Source of the DNA: Caballeronia sordidicola
Lineage (GTDB): Bacteria; Pseudomonadota; Gammaproteobacteria; Burkholderiales; Burkholderiaceae
Assembly: GCF_000729995.1 (NCBI RefSeq)
Contig: NZ_JNFG01000199.1
Location: 372,001-436,000 of the forward strand
Direction of reading: 5' to 3'
DNA length: 64,000 nt
In this document: piece by piece, positions 46,264 through 55,361 of the stretch
How positions within the stretch are numbered: position 1 is the first letter of the stretch
How the letters are laid out: each line of letters opens with the position of its first letter
Made by a program: the position numbers and the translations under genes
The notes under the pieces: model-generated
What the model saw: the letters and a program-made list of their open reading frames with translations, nothing else
What the model was told of the DNA's origin: nothing
Database searches by the model: none

Positions 46264-46920
46264 GTGACAGCATCTCCCCTGACAACCCCGGAAAAACTAG
46301 GCGAACTGGCTTACCAGGCTCTGCGGCGAATGATCCTCGACAAGGCCTTGCGCAGCGGCGGCCCCGTCGTCGAAGGGCGGCTTGCCGAGGAACTCAACAT
46401 CTCCCGCACGCCCATGCGCGAAGCACTGCTGCGGCTTGAAGGCGAGGGTTTGCTGGCCCGCGCGGGCGCCCGCTCTTATTCCGTGCGCTTCGTCGGCGCG
46501 CAGGAGTATTTCCAGGCAATGAAGGTGCGCGAGCTGCTCGAGGCCGAGGCAATCGGCCTGGCCATCGGCAAGATCGACAAGAAGCAGATCCAGCAACTGA
46601 TCAAGAAGATCAAGGCACTGCGCAGCGGCCAGCAGGAGCAGGAGCACTGGCAGGTCGACGATCAGGTCCACACCATGATGGCGCACGCCAGCGGCAACGA
46701 AGTTCTCGCGCGGATGATCGAAGTCGTGCGCACGAACACCCGGCTGTTCGAACTCTCGACGCCCTTCAACCGCATCGAGGAAGATCGCGCGGAGCACCTC
46801 GCGATCCTCGAAGCGTACGCAACGGACAACGCGGATGCCGCACGCAGCGCCGTTCGCGCGCATCTGCAAAACCTGCGCCGTTTCGTGCTCGACCGCCTGA
46901 GTGAAGACAGCGGTACCTGA
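46264..46920 (+). CDS. GntR-family regulator, FCD (FadR/VanR) subgroup
   Basis: Protein of 218 residues. Winged helix at 10-75: LGELAYQALRRMILDKALRSGGPVVEGRLAEELNISRTPMREALLRLEGEGLLARAG; C-terminal FCD helices from about 90 with metal/ligand residues D-x-x-x-H (VDDQVHTMMAHASGN). FCD regulators usually repress catabolic genes for small acids and are released by a pathway intermediate. Start codon GTG 46264. It is convergent with the ABC importer and shares an operator motif with the importer/dehydrogenase divergent promoter, so it is the likely local regulator. Confidence 0.9.
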   Translation: MTASPLTTPEKLGELAYQALRRMILDKALRSGGPVVEGRLAEELNISRTPMREALLRLEGEGLLARAGARSYSVRFVGAQEYFQAMKVRELLEAEAIGLAIGKIDKKQIQQLIKKIKALRSGQQEQEHWQVDDQVHTMMAHASGNEVLARMIEVVRTNTRLFELSTPFNRIEEDRAEHLAILEAYATDNADAARSAVRAHLQNLRRFVLDRLSEDSGT

Positions 46921-46987
46921 AACAGACCAGCGCGATCAGGCTCGCAGCGCTACACGTTCATCGGCTCGATGCCCATTCGCTTCCGGA

Positions 46988-47725
46988 TCAGTGCCGCAGG
47001 ATCTTGCCGACGAATTCGCGCGTTCGGACTTCCTGCGGGGCATCGAGAACTTGCTGCGGCGAGCCGCTCTCGATCACATGGCCGCCTGCCATGAACACCA
47101 CTTTAGACGAGACCTCGCGCACGAAGCTCATCTCATGCGACACGATAAACATCGTGATTCCCTCCGACGCCAGCGCTCGAATAGTGTCGAGTACTTCGGT
47201 GACAAGTTCGGGATCGAGCGCGGCCGTCACCTCATCGAGGAACAGTACATTCGGCTTTAACGCAAGCGCACGGGCGATTGCAACGCGTTGCTGCTGTCCG
47301 CCAGACAACTCGTCCGGATACGCTTTTAGCCGATGTCCAAGGCCCACGCGCGTGAGCAGCTTGATGGCATCCTCCTCCACCTGCTTGCGCGGCCAACCCT
47401 TGATTTTGGTGGGCGTGATCATCACGTTGTCCAGCACGGTCATGTTCTGGAACAGGTTGTATTGCTGAAAGACAATCGCGATCTCCGAGCGCAACGCATG
47501 CACGGCCGCCTTGTCCCCGTAGTTCACAAGCTTGCCGTTCAATCGCACGGTGCCGCGCTCCGGTGGCAACAGCCCCGTCAAGACGCGCAGCAAGGTGCTC
47601 TTGCCCGACCCGGAAGGTCCGATCAGGCTGACGATTTCGCCCTTCTCGACCGAGAGGTTGATGCGTTCGAGGACCGTGTGCGGTCCGTACGATGCCTTCA
47701 GATCAACGATTTCGAGTTGCGGCAA
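46988..47725 (-). CDS. amino-acid-type ABC transporter ATP-binding protein
   Basis: Protein of 245 residues: Walker A GPSGSGKST, Q-loop FQQYNLFQNMTVLDN, signature LSGGQQQRVAIARAL, Walker B VLFLDEVTAAL and H-loop SHEMSF, closest to GlnQ/HisP/OccP-type polar amino acid importers. Translation begins at TTG 47725 with GGAG 7 nt upstream, inside the end of the permease gene (23-bp overlap). It powers the importer encoded by the three upstream genes. Confidence 0.93.
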   Translation of the reverse strand: MPQLEIVDLKASYGPHTVLERINLSVEKGEIVSLIGPSGSGKSTLLRVLTGLLPPERGTVRLNGKLVNYGDKAAVHALRSEIAIVFQQYNLFQNMTVLDNVMITPTKIKGWPRKQVEEDAIKLLTRVGLGHRLKAYPDELSGGQQQRVAIARALALKPNVLFLDEVTAALDPELVTEVLDTIRALASEGITMFIVSHEMSFVREVSSKVVFMAGGHVIESGSPQQVLDAPQEVRTREFVGKILRH

Positions 47726-48392
47726 GTTTTCTCTCCAGGCGCTTACCCAAGCGCGACAGCGGGTACGACATGACGAAATACAGCACCAGGACCGCGCCGT
47801 ACACGAGCCATGAAGAAAAGCCCTTGTTGGTCAGCACTTTGCCGGCCGAGGTCAATTCCATCACGCCAATCTGCGAGGCCAGCGCGGTGTCCTTGATGAA
47901 CATGACGAAGAAGCCGAACGTGGGCGGCACGACCACCCTCCACGCCTGCGGCACGATCACGAAGCGCAACGTTTGGAAGGTCGAGAAATTCATCGTCTGT
48001 GCGGCTTCCCATTGGTTTCCATGTACCGATTCGAGTCCGCTTCGAATGATCTCCCCAAGGTAGGCGGCTGCGATCAGGCAAACGCTCAGTGACGCCACGG
48101 CAAACGTCGAGAGATTCGCTTTCGACGACTGGCTCGCGAAGAACACGAGCATCAGCGTCACCAGGAACGGGATGCGGCGGAACAGGAAGCAATAGGCGAA
48201 GGCGAGCGCCCGCAGGGGCGCCATCGCGCGGGAATGTGTGACGCGGACAACCGCCACGACGAAGCCCGCCAGGAACCCCGCGAAGCAGCCGAGCGCCGAC
48301 AGCACAAACGTTGCGGCGAATCCTTCCAACAGCAACAGCAGGTTGTAAAAGGAAAACAGCTGCGCGATTTCGGCCTGTGAGGAAGCGAACAT
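47703..48392 (-). CDS. polar amino acid ABC transporter permease
   Basis: Protein of 229 residues, about five membrane helices, with the His/Glu/Gln/Arg/opine permease signature and EAA loop (RSGLESVHGNQWEAAQTMNFSTFQTLRFVIVPQAWRVVVPPTFGF). Forms the inner-membrane channel with the second permease. The first base overlaps the last base of the preceding permease gene. Confidence 0.92.
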   Translation of the reverse strand: MFASSQAEIAQLFSFYNLLLLLEGFAATFVLSALGCFAGFLAGFVVAVVRVTHSRAMAPLRALAFAYCFLFRRIPFLVTLMLVFFASQSSKANLSTFAVASLSVCLIAAAYLGEIIRSGLESVHGNQWEAAQTMNFSTFQTLRFVIVPQAWRVVVPPTFGFFVMFIKDTALASQIGVMELTSAGKVLTNKGFSSWLVYGAVLVLYFVMSYPLSRLGKRLERKLAATRNR

Positions 48393-49060
48393 CAGAAGAC
48401 CCTGATTTTGGCGCGGCAGACATATCGCCCGATCATCGCCAGCGCGAAGGTTGCGATCAGTGTGATCGCGATATACAGCACCGCGGCCACGCTGAACGCT
48501 TCGACTGAGAGATACGTTTGAGAACTGAGGTTGTACGTGCGGCCCGTCAGTTCTTCCACGCCGAAGATCGACGCCATCGACGTGCCGAGCGTCATGACGA
48601 TGAACTGGTTCGACAGCGGAGGAAACATCACCTTGAGTACGTGCGGCAGAATCACGTGCCGCACGATCTGCATCGTGGAAAACCCAAGCACTTCAGCGGC
48701 TTCGACTTCCATCAGGCGGACCGAATTAAAACCGGCGCGCTGGATCTCGCACAGATACGCGCCCGCATTGAACGTCGCCCCGATCAGCACCGCCGTGAAT
48801 GGCGAGAGGGTCACGCCAATCTCGGGCAGCGCGAAGAACAGGAAAAAAATCTGCACGAGTTGCGGCGTGTTGGTCGCGAAGGTCACATACGCCGTCACCA
48901 CCCGGCGCAAGAATACCGGCCCGTAGCGCAACACCGAAGCGCATACGAGCCCGATGACCATGCCGAGCATGAACGCGAGCACGGCAATTTGCAGACTGAG
49001 CCATGCACCGCCAAGCAGATAAGGCCACTGCTGGAGAATCGGCTCGAAGTGAAGGGTCAT
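48392..49060 (-). CDS. polar amino acid ABC transporter permease
   Basis: Protein of 222 residues, same family as its neighbour: helices from WPYLLGGAWLSLQIAVLAFMLGMVIGLVCASVLR and EAA loop RAGFNSVRLMEVEAAEVLGFSTMQIVRHVILPHVLKVMFPP. The frame is open to 49195, but the family begins at ATG 49060. It lies 37 bp downstream of the binding-protein gene. Confidence 0.9.
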   Translation of the reverse strand: MTLHFEPILQQWPYLLGGAWLSLQIAVLAFMLGMVIGLVCASVLRYGPVFLRRVVTAYVTFATNTPQLVQIFFLFFALPEIGVTLSPFTAVLIGATFNAGAYLCEIQRAGFNSVRLMEVEAAEVLGFSTMQIVRHVILPHVLKVMFPPLSNQFIVMTLGTSMASIFGVEELTGRTYNLSSQTYLSVEAFSVAAVLYIAITLIATFALAMIGRYVCRAKIRVF

Positions 49061-49097
49061 CGAATAGTGGCTCTCACCGGATGCGGTTACTGTGCAG

Positions 49098-49925
49098 TTA
49101 CTGAGCAGGCGCAGCAGTTGGGTCATGCAGCATCGCACTGCCGAACCACTTCTTCCAGCTCGCGGCGACAAAGCCGTTTTTCTGCAGCGCATCAACTTCC
49201 TTGTTCAGCCGCTGCGTCAGCGCCGTATTGCCCTTCTGCACACCGATACAGTCGTAGTCCACTTCGATCGGTGCGTCCACCACACGCCATTTTGTCGGAT
49301 AGTTCTTCGTATAGCTCAGCATGAAGTCGAGTACATCGATCAATGCATCGGCGCGGCCCTGGGCAATCGCGCGCACCGCGTCCGGGTAATTATCGAGGAT
49401 CAGGAGCTGCGCCTTGGGTAGCTTCTCCTGGATCAACTGAATAGGCGTCGTGCCGCGTACCTGCACGAGACGCACCGCCGGATCGTTCAACTGCGTCCAG
49501 TCCGAATAGGACGTCGCTTGTGTCGTCAGGACACCCAGCACTTCCGTGTTCACCGGATCAGTGAAATCGATCACCTTCAGGCGGTCAGCGTTACGCGTCA
49601 TGCCCCCCATGACCGCGTCGATCTTGTCAGTCATCAGGAACGGCACGCGATCATTGGACCCGACCGGAACGATCTCAAGCTTGACGCCGAGCGAGTCCGC
49701 AATCTTCTTCGCAATGCTGACATCGAAGCCGTCGATGTTGTTCTTCGCGTCGTAGGTGCCGAGCGGCGGCAAGTTAGGGTTGATGCCGAACACGATCTTC
49801 TTCGACGCAATGATTTCGTCGAGCGTGCGGGCGCTGCCGCTCATGGGGCTAAGCAACGAGCCAAGCAACGAGCAAGCGGCAAGGCCCACGGCGAGCCGGC
49901 GGCTCAAGAGTATCAGGGATTTCAT
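49098..49925 (-). CDS. amino-acid-type ABC substrate-binding protein
   Basis: Protein of 275 residues with signal peptide (RRLAVGLAACSLLGSLLSPMSGSA) and SBP_bac_3 fold: LDEIIASKKIVFGINPNLPPLGTYDAKNNIDGFDVSIAKKIADSLGVKLEIVPV, then MGGMTRNADRLKVIDFTDPV. It captures a polar amino-acid-like ligand in the periplasm. GGAG precedes the ATG by 8 nt. First gene of the importer operon and divergent from the dehydrogenase operon, so its ligand is probably that operon's substrate. Confidence 0.92.
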   Translation of the reverse strand: MKSLILLSRRLAVGLAACSLLGSLLSPMSGSARTLDEIIASKKIVFGINPNLPPLGTYDAKNNIDGFDVSIAKKIADSLGVKLEIVPVGSNDRVPFLMTDKIDAVMGGMTRNADRLKVIDFTDPVNTEVLGVLTTQATSYSDWTQLNDPAVRLVQVRGTTPIQLIQEKLPKAQLLILDNYPDAVRAIAQGRADALIDVLDFMLSYTKNYPTKWRVVDAPIEVDYDCIGVQKGNTALTQRLNKEVDALQKNGFVAASWKKWFGSAMLHDPTAAPAQ

Positions 49926-50017
49926 GCGGTAACTCCGTAAAAGGTTCGGGGCGGATTGCTCACAGTTCTGGCGTGCGGTTCGGGTACTCCCGGACCCTCT
50001 TTATTTTGACCAATTTA

Positions 50018-50036
50018 CGTATACGAACCGTATACG
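50018..50036. promoter_or_regulatory. double CGTATACG operator in the divergent promoter
   Basis: CGTATACG-AAC-CGTATACG: two copies of an 8-bp palindrome with centres 11 bp apart (one helical turn), forming one 19-bp inverted site. It lies 48 bp before the 2Fe-2S gene start and 93 bp before the binding-protein start. TTGACC at 50006-50011 could be a -35 box. Likely bound by the GntR protein of 46264-46920. Confidence 0.7.
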
Positions 50037-50083
50037 ATAGTATGGAAACATCGACGAAATTAGTTGTCAAGGGAGGCCGTCTC

Positions 50084-50389
50084 ATGCTGAATGACGAGAC
50101 CATGCGCATCGACAATTCAGGCCGCGCCACCACCATCCGGTTTTTCTTCGACGGGCAGCCGGCGTCGGCGCGTGTGGGCGAAAGCGTGGCGGCCGCCCTG
50201 TTCGCGTCGGGTACGAAGAGCCTGCGTGCAAGTCCGCGTGAGCACTCGCCGCGCGGCATGTTCTGCCTGATGGGGTCTTGCCAGGAGTGCCTGGTCATGG
50301 TCGACGCTCGCCGCGTGCTTGCGTGCAGGACCCCGGTCGCTGACGGCATGCGAGTTGAGACGGTACCGGAGGCCGGCATCAATGCCTGA
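50084..50389 (+). CDS. 2Fe-2S subunit of a three-component flavin dehydrogenase
   Basis: Protein of 101 residues of the HcnA/OoxC/SoxA-N type: RATTIRFFFDGQPASARVGESVAAALFASG and the cluster ligands in MFCLMGSCQECLVMVDARRVLACRTPV. It carries electrons from the flavin subunits. AGGGAGG lies 7 nt before ATG 50084, so this start is preferred to 50042. Its end overlaps the next gene by 8 bp. Relatives act in HCN synthase, opine oxidase and D-hydroxyproline dehydrogenase. Confidence 0.9.
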   Translation: MLNDETMRIDNSGRATTIRFFFDGQPASARVGESVAAALFASGTKSLRASPREHSPRGMFCLMGSCQECLVMVDARRVLACRTPVADGMRVETVPEAGINA

Positions 50390-51839
50390 CTTCGACGTCC
50401 TCGTGCTCGGTGGCGGCCCCGCTGGCGTGAACGCAGCGCTGGCGGCATCTGCGGCGGGTCTCAAGGTTGCGCTGTTCGACGAGAACCCGGCGGCCGGCGG
50501 TCAGGTTTATCGCGACCCGGTCTATCGCGCCCCGATCAGCAGCGCGATCCCTCCGACAGGGGACCTGCAGCAAGGCGATACCCTTCGTCACGAACTCGAC
50601 CAAAGTGCGGTTATTACATACTTCAATCACGTGGTGTGGGCCGTCACTGCGGACTATCGTGTCGATGCTGCCGGTCCGGCCGGCCCCGTGCATTGCAGCG
50701 GACGCGCACTGATCGTCGCCACGGGAACCACGGAACGCGTCGTGCCCTTCGACGGGTGGACCACACCCGGCGTAATAGGACTCGCCGCCGCGACGATCCT
50801 CCTTAAATCGCAGGGCATCCTGCCGGGACGCTCGACGCTCGTGGCCGGCTGCGGGCCGTTGCTCGCGGCCGTCGCGGCGAAGATCATAGAAGGCGGCGGC
50901 AAGGTCGAGGCGATTGCGGATATAGCAGGCGTGGGCGACTGGGGACGCACGTTGCCCGCCATGGTGTCGCGCCCTGACCTGATGCGTGAAGGGTTCCACT
51001 GGGTGCGCGAGATCTGGAGCGCGGGCGTACCCACGCTTTCACGGCACACCCTGGTCAAAGTCGAGCAAGCCCACGACGGGCTGCACGCGACGCTCGCGCC
51101 GTGCGACGCGGCGGGGCGCCCCATCGCAGGAAAACAGCGCAGCGTGGTCGCCGACTGCATCGCGGTCGGTCATGGCCTGACCCCGTCATCCGAGATCACG
51201 CGGCTCTTGCGCGCGGAACACCGTTACTCGCGGCAAGCGGGTGGCTGGATCGCCGTTGCCGACCAGGACGGCCGCACGTCACGCCCACGGCTCTACGTGG
51301 CAGGCGACGGCGCAGGTATCGCCGGCGCGGCCGCGGCGGGCCACCACGGCACGCTCGCCGGGCTCGCCTGCGCCATCGACTTAGGCACTCACTTAGGTAC
51401 TCACTTAGGCACTGACGCCGCCCAACTCCGGTCACGCGTACCGGCCGCACGTCAGGCGCACGCCAAGGCTGCGCGCTTCGGCCGTTCGATGGCGCAATTG
51501 ATGGCGCTGCGGCCTGGGCACACTGACAGCATTGAGCCGCAAACCATTGTCTGCCGATGTGAAGACGTGACCCGCGCCGAGATCGACGCCGCCTGCGACG
51601 CCGGCGCGCACGACATGAATCAGCTCAAGGCGTGGACCCGGTGCGGGATGGGACCGTGCCAGGGCCGCACCTGCGGGGACGTGGCGGCGGAACTGCTGGC
51701 CGCACGCGTGCATGGTGGCTCGCGCGAACGCGCCGGCTGCTTGTCGGCCCGCACGCCGTTGCGGCCCATGACAGTGGAGGCGCTGACCGGCAACTTCAGC
51801 TACGACGACATTCCGATCCCGATGGCGGCGCCCCTATGA
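50382..51839 (+). CDS. FAD/NAD(P)-type subunit with BFD-like iron-sulfur tail (HcnB/OoxA-like)
   Basis: Protein of 485 residues: FAD motif LVLGGGPAGVNAALAASAAG at the N-terminus, second dinucleotide site near STLVAGCGPLLAAVAAKIIEGG, and a C-terminal BFD-like cluster with four cysteines (VCRCEDVTRAEID ... RCGMGPCQGRTCG). It is the alpha subunit of heterotrimeric oxidases such as opine oxidase or D-hydroxyproline dehydrogenase. A tandem 12-bp repeat lies inside (51381-51416). Overlaps both neighbours, so the three subunits are co-translated. Confidence 0.9.
   Translation: MPDFDVLVLGGGPAGVNAALAASAAGLKVALFDENPAAGGQVYRDPVYRAPISSAIPPTGDLQQGDTLRHELDQSAVITYFNHVVWAVTADYRVDAAGPAGPVHCSGRALIVATGTTERVVPFDGWTTPGVIGLAAATILLKSQGILPGRSTLVAGCGPLLAAVAAKIIEGGGKVEAIADIAGVGDWGRTLPAMVSRPDLMREGFHWVREIWSAGVPTLSRHTLVKVEQAHDGLHATLAPCDAAGRPIAGKQRSVVADCIAVGHGLTPSSEITRLLRAEHRYSRQAGGWIAVADQDGRTSRPRLYVAGDGAGIAGAAAAGHHGTLAGLACAIDLGTHLGTHLGTDAAQLRSRVPAARQAHAKAARFGRSMAQLMALRPGHTDSIEPQTIVCRCEDVTRAEIDAACDAGAHDMNQLKAWTRCGMGPCQGRTCGDVAAELLAARVHGGSRERAGCLSARTPLRPMTVEALTGNFSYDDIPIPMAAPL
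51381..51416 (+). repeat. three tandem 12-bp repeats inside the HcnB/OoxA-like gene
   Basis: TTAGGCACTCAC, TTAGGTACTCAC and TTAGGCACTGAC in direct tandem encode LGTH-LGTH-LGTD. The 12-bp unit keeps frame, so copy-number change would lengthen or shorten a loop without inactivating the enzyme. Confidence 0.85.
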
Positions 51840-52981
51840 ACCAGGCGATGACAACCGCATTCGATGTCGCCGTGATCGGCGGCGGTGTGATGGGATGCAC
51901 AACCGCACTATTCCTTGCGCGTGCCGGCATGCGGGTGGCGGTGGTCGAACGCGATTCGCTGTGCCGTGGCGCATCAGGGGTGAACGCCGGCACGTTGACG
52001 CTGCACATGACGCGTGCCGCGCTCGTTCCCTACGCTATCCGCGCGTGGGACATGTGGATGAACACTGATGCGTGGCTAGGCCAAAGCGTACTCGCCACCG
52101 CCGCGCCCGGCCTCTCGCTCGCCTTCACGGAGCACGAGAAGACGCTGTTGCAGCAACGAGCGGCGGCAAGACGCGCGTACGGCGCCCGGATCGATCTGCT
52201 CGACCGGGATGCCGCGCTCGCCGTCGAGCCCGGCTTGAATCCCGCAGTCCTGCAAGCGGCGCACTGCGCAACCGACGGTTTCGCCAGCGCCTACCTCACT
52301 GGCCGCGCCTACCATGCAGCATTGCGCGAAGCGGGCGTGCATATTTTCGAGCAGACACCGGCTACGCGCATCGATCGGGTCGCCGGGATGTATCAAGTGA
52401 CCGGTCCGGCCGACGCAATCCATATAGACGCAACACGTCTCGTGATGGCGGGCGGCGTGTGGCTGGAACCCCTGCTCGCCATGCTCGATATCGACATCCC
52501 CGTCAAGACGCTCGTTAATCAGCTGATCGTCACCGAACGCATGCCGCCCGTGATGCAGTCAGTATTAAGCATTGCGAATGGACTGCTGTCGATGAAGCAG
52601 TTCGCCAACGGCAGCGTGCTGATAGGCGGCGGCTGGCAAGGCGTTGGCGATCGTGTTCGCGGTGGAGTAGAGACGGTGCCCGACAACCTGATCGGCAATC
52701 TCCGGCTCGCGCAGCATGTGATCCCCGCGCTCGCCCAAGCGCGCGTGGCCCGCATCTGGCTCGGGCTTGAGGCAGAAACAGCCGACGCCATGCCGATGAT
52801 CGGCGCGCTTCCCGGTCTTCCGGATGCCTGGGTGATCGGTTGCGTGCACTCCGGTTACACCAGTGGTCCCTACATGGGCAAGCTGCTTGCCCAAGCCATG
52901 CTCGGCGAGGAACCCGAGTTGCCCCTGTTCGATCCGGCGCGCCTCATGGTTCCTGTCGAGGCGCTTGCCCAACCTCATTGA
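51836..52981 (+). CDS. DAO-family FAD dehydrogenase subunit (HcnC/OoxB-like)
   Basis: Protein of 381 residues: N-terminal FAD motif FDVAVIGGGVMGCTTALFLARAG, substrate domain, and C-terminal GCVHSGYTSGPYMGKLLAQAMLG that closes the flavin site in glycine oxidase/sarcosine oxidase relatives. It is the likely substrate-oxidising beta subunit and oxidises a C-N bond of a secondary or D-amino acid. Starts at ATG overlapping the previous stop (ATGA); the frame opens further up to 51632 but without family residues. Confidence 0.9.
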   Translation: MNQAMTTAFDVAVIGGGVMGCTTALFLARAGMRVAVVERDSLCRGASGVNAGTLTLHMTRAALVPYAIRAWDMWMNTDAWLGQSVLATAAPGLSLAFTEHEKTLLQQRAAARRAYGARIDLLDRDAALAVEPGLNPAVLQAAHCATDGFASAYLTGRAYHAALREAGVHIFEQTPATRIDRVAGMYQVTGPADAIHIDATRLVMAGGVWLEPLLAMLDIDIPVKTLVNQLIVTERMPPVMQSVLSIANGLLSMKQFANGSVLIGGGWQGVGDRVRGGVETVPDNLIGNLRLAQHVIPALAQARVARIWLGLEAETADAMPMIGALPGLPDAWVIGCVHSGYTSGPYMGKLLAQAMLGEEPELPLFDPARLMVPVEALAQPH

Positions 52982-52992
52982 GAAAAGACAGA

Positions 52993-53943
52993 ATGATTCC
53001 CACGCATGCCGACCCATTTAACGGCGTTTATGCCGCCACGCTGTGCCCTCTCGACGCGGACGGCCGACACCTGGACGAAGCCGCGCTCGCGCGGCATATC
53101 GAAACAGTGGCGGATGTGGACGGCATTGCGGGCCTGCTCGTGAACGGCCACGCCGGCGAGAACTTCGCGCTCTCGGCAGCGGACAAACGACGCGTAGTGG
53201 ACATTGCGCATGCCGTCTGCGGTGATCGTTTGATCATCGTAGCGGGCGTGAACTCCGAGGACAGCTATGAAGCGCAGGCCCACACCAACGATGCACGGCA
53301 GGCCGGCGCCGACGCCATGCTCCTGTTTCCACCGTACTCGTGGGCGCTGTCGACCGATATCGACACCGTTCTCCTGCATCACCGGATCGCCAACGCCGAA
53401 GCACGCCTGCCCATGATGCTTTACCAGGCCGGCGTCGCCACCGGCGGCATGGCCTACACGCCGGAGATGCTCACCGCGCTCGTCAGCTTGCCCGAGGTCG
53501 TGGCCATCAAGGAAGGCAGTTGGGAAACCGCCGCCTATGAAGCGAACCGCCGGCTCATCAAGTCGATCGCGCCGCATGTGGCCGTGATGGCTTCCGGCGA
53601 CGAGCACCTCTTCACCTGTTTTGCGCTCGGCACCGAAGGCACCCTCGTCAGTCTGGCAGCCGTGGTGCCTGAACTGATCGTCGCGCTGTATCGCGCTGTG
53701 GAACGCCGCGATCTCGCCCAGGCGCAGCAGCTTCATGAGCGCGTCTATCCGCTTGCGAAGGCCATCTATGGAACCGCGCCGGGCTCCCACGCCAATGCGC
53801 GCCTGAAGGCATGCCTGCACTTGCTCGGCCACTTCCCGCATGCGTCGATGCGCCCGCCCATCCCGCCGCTCTCCCGCGCAGAAATAGCGCGTCTTGAAGA
53901 CGCGCTCGCCATCGCCACCAGCGTTCAACGGAGTGACTCATGA
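52993..53943 (+). CDS. DapA/NanA-superfamily lyase or deaminase
   Basis: Protein of 316 residues with the TIM-barrel of the dihydrodipicolinate synthase family: GIAGLLVNGHAGENFALSAADKRRVV (the usual G-T/S-T-G-E loop is G-H-A-G-E here), Tyr in LPMMLYQAG and the Schiff-base Lys in VVAIKEGSW. In D-hydroxyproline pathways a member of this family deaminates pyrroline-4-hydroxy-2-carboxylate right after the same type of flavin dehydrogenase, so a ring-opening or deaminating step on the dehydrogenase product is likely. True DapA is excluded by context. Confidence 0.87.
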   Translation: MIPTHADPFNGVYAATLCPLDADGRHLDEAALARHIETVADVDGIAGLLVNGHAGENFALSAADKRRVVDIAHAVCGDRLIIVAGVNSEDSYEAQAHTNDARQAGADAMLLFPPYSWALSTDIDTVLLHHRIANAEARLPMMLYQAGVATGGMAYTPEMLTALVSLPEVVAIKEGSWETAAYEANRRLIKSIAPHVAVMASGDEHLFTCFALGTEGTLVSLAAVVPELIVALYRAVERRDLAQAQQLHERVYPLAKAIYGTAPGSHANARLKACLHLLGHFPHASMRPPIPPLSRAEIARLEDALAIATSVQRSDS

Positions 53944-55355
53944 GCACCATCCTCATCAAAGGCGGCCGCATCATCACAGCCGTTGACGACTATGTCGCCG
54001 ATATCCTCGTGGAAGGCGAGCGCGTCGTCAGCATCGGGTTGCACCTCGATGCGGGACCGGATACGCGCGTGATCGACGCCGCCGGGCTACTGGTGTTTCC
54101 CGGCGGCGTCGATTGCCATACGCACATGGAGAACACCTTCGGGCCGTCAGTGACAGCCGACAACTTTGCCTCGGGCACGCGCTCGGCGGCCTTCGGCGGC
54201 ACCACGACGATCATCGACTTCGCGTTGCAGACGGCCGGCACGAGTCCGCTCGATGCGATCTCGCGGGCGCAGTCAAAGGCTGCATCGGCGGCGAGCATCG
54301 ACTACGGGTTTCACGTGATCGTCACGCAGGTGGACGAGCGCGTGCTTGGTGACATGCAATATGCGATCCGTCACGAAGGCGTATCGAGCTTCAAGATGTT
54401 CATGGCCTATCCCGGCACGGTGATGTCGGACGACGCCGCCATTTTCCAGGCCATGCGGATGGTCGGTCAGCACGGCGGCATGATCGCGCTGCATGCCGAG
54501 AACGGCACGATCATCGACCTGCTGATTCGCGAGGCGCTGGCGCTTGGTCACACCGCGCCGCGTTATCACGCGTTGACACGTCCCGCGATCATGGAGGGGG
54601 AAGCTACGCATCGCGGCATCAAGCTCGCCGAACTCGCCGAAGCACCGGTCTACTTCGTCCACCTTTCGGCGAAAGAAGCGCTGAAGCATGTGATCGAGGC
54701 GCGCGACCTCGGCATTCCCGTGTTCGCGGAGACCTGTCCGCACTATCTCTTCTTCGACGACTCAGCGTACTCCGATGACAGCTTCGATCTCGCGCGATAT
54801 GTAATGAGTCCACCGTTGCGATCGAAGGAGTCGCAGAAGGCCCTCTGGACGGCGCTCAAGACCGACGACCTGCAACTGATCTCGACCGATCACTGTCCGT
54901 ATTGCATGAAGGAAGGCCATCGAGGCAACGTCAACCAGAAGCCGTTGGGAAGCAGCGACTTTTCGAAGATCCCGAACGGCGTGCCTGGCGTCGAAACACG
55001 CATGACCGTGGTCTATGACGGCGGCGTACGGAGCGGCCACATCACGCTGAATCGCTTCGTCGAGTTGATGTCGACTGCGCCGGCCAAGCTCTTCGGCCTG
55101 TTCCCGAAGAAGGGAACGCTTGCAGTTGGCAGCGACGCCGATATTGTCCTGTTCGATCCGAACGAGTCGCACACGATCAGCGCCCACACGCAGCACAGCG
55201 ATTGCGACTTCACGTTGTTCGAGGGCCGCGAGGTCACGGGCCGGGTGAAGAAGGTGCTGCTACGAGGAGAGCTGCTGATCGACAACGGCGACTGGGTCGG
55301 ACGCACCGGTCAGGGAGAGTTCGTCGCGCGCGGCGAACTTGGCGGCCACTGGTAG
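53940..55355 (+). CDS. D-hydantoinase / dihydropyrimidinase
   Basis: Protein of 471 residues of the cyclic amidohydrolase family: metal ligands in GGVDCHTHMEN, the carbamylated Lys in GVSSFKMFMAYPG, His in ALHAENG and VHLSAKEAL, and catalytic Asp in ISTDHCPYC. It hydrolyses the ring of hydantoins or dihydropyrimidines to N-carbamoyl amino acids. Starts at ATGA overlap with the DapA-type gene. No carbamoylase or hydantoin racemase is in the window. Its presence beside an amino-acid dehydrogenase suggests the natural substrate is a cyclic ureide or imide feeding the same pathway. Confidence 0.92.
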   Translation: MSTILIKGGRIITAVDDYVADILVEGERVVSIGLHLDAGPDTRVIDAAGLLVFPGGVDCHTHMENTFGPSVTADNFASGTRSAAFGGTTTIIDFALQTAGTSPLDAISRAQSKAASAASIDYGFHVIVTQVDERVLGDMQYAIRHEGVSSFKMFMAYPGTVMSDDAAIFQAMRMVGQHGGMIALHAENGTIIDLLIREALALGHTAPRYHALTRPAIMEGEATHRGIKLAELAEAPVYFVHLSAKEALKHVIEARDLGIPVFAETCPHYLFFDDSAYSDDSFDLARYVMSPPLRSKESQKALWTALKTDDLQLISTDHCPYCMKEGHRGNVNQKPLGSSDFSKIPNGVPGVETRMTVVYDGGVRSGHITLNRFVELMSTAPAKLFGLFPKKGTLAVGSDADIVLFDPNESHTISAHTQHSDCDFTLFEGREVTGRVKKVLLRGELLIDNGDWVGRTGQGEFVARGELGGHW

Positions 55356-55361
55356 AACGTC

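Noticed and set aside
50319..50381. Upstream extension of the FAD subunit
   Set aside because: The FAD motif begins right after ATG 50382; the extension overlaps the 2Fe-2S gene in another phase and has no family residues.
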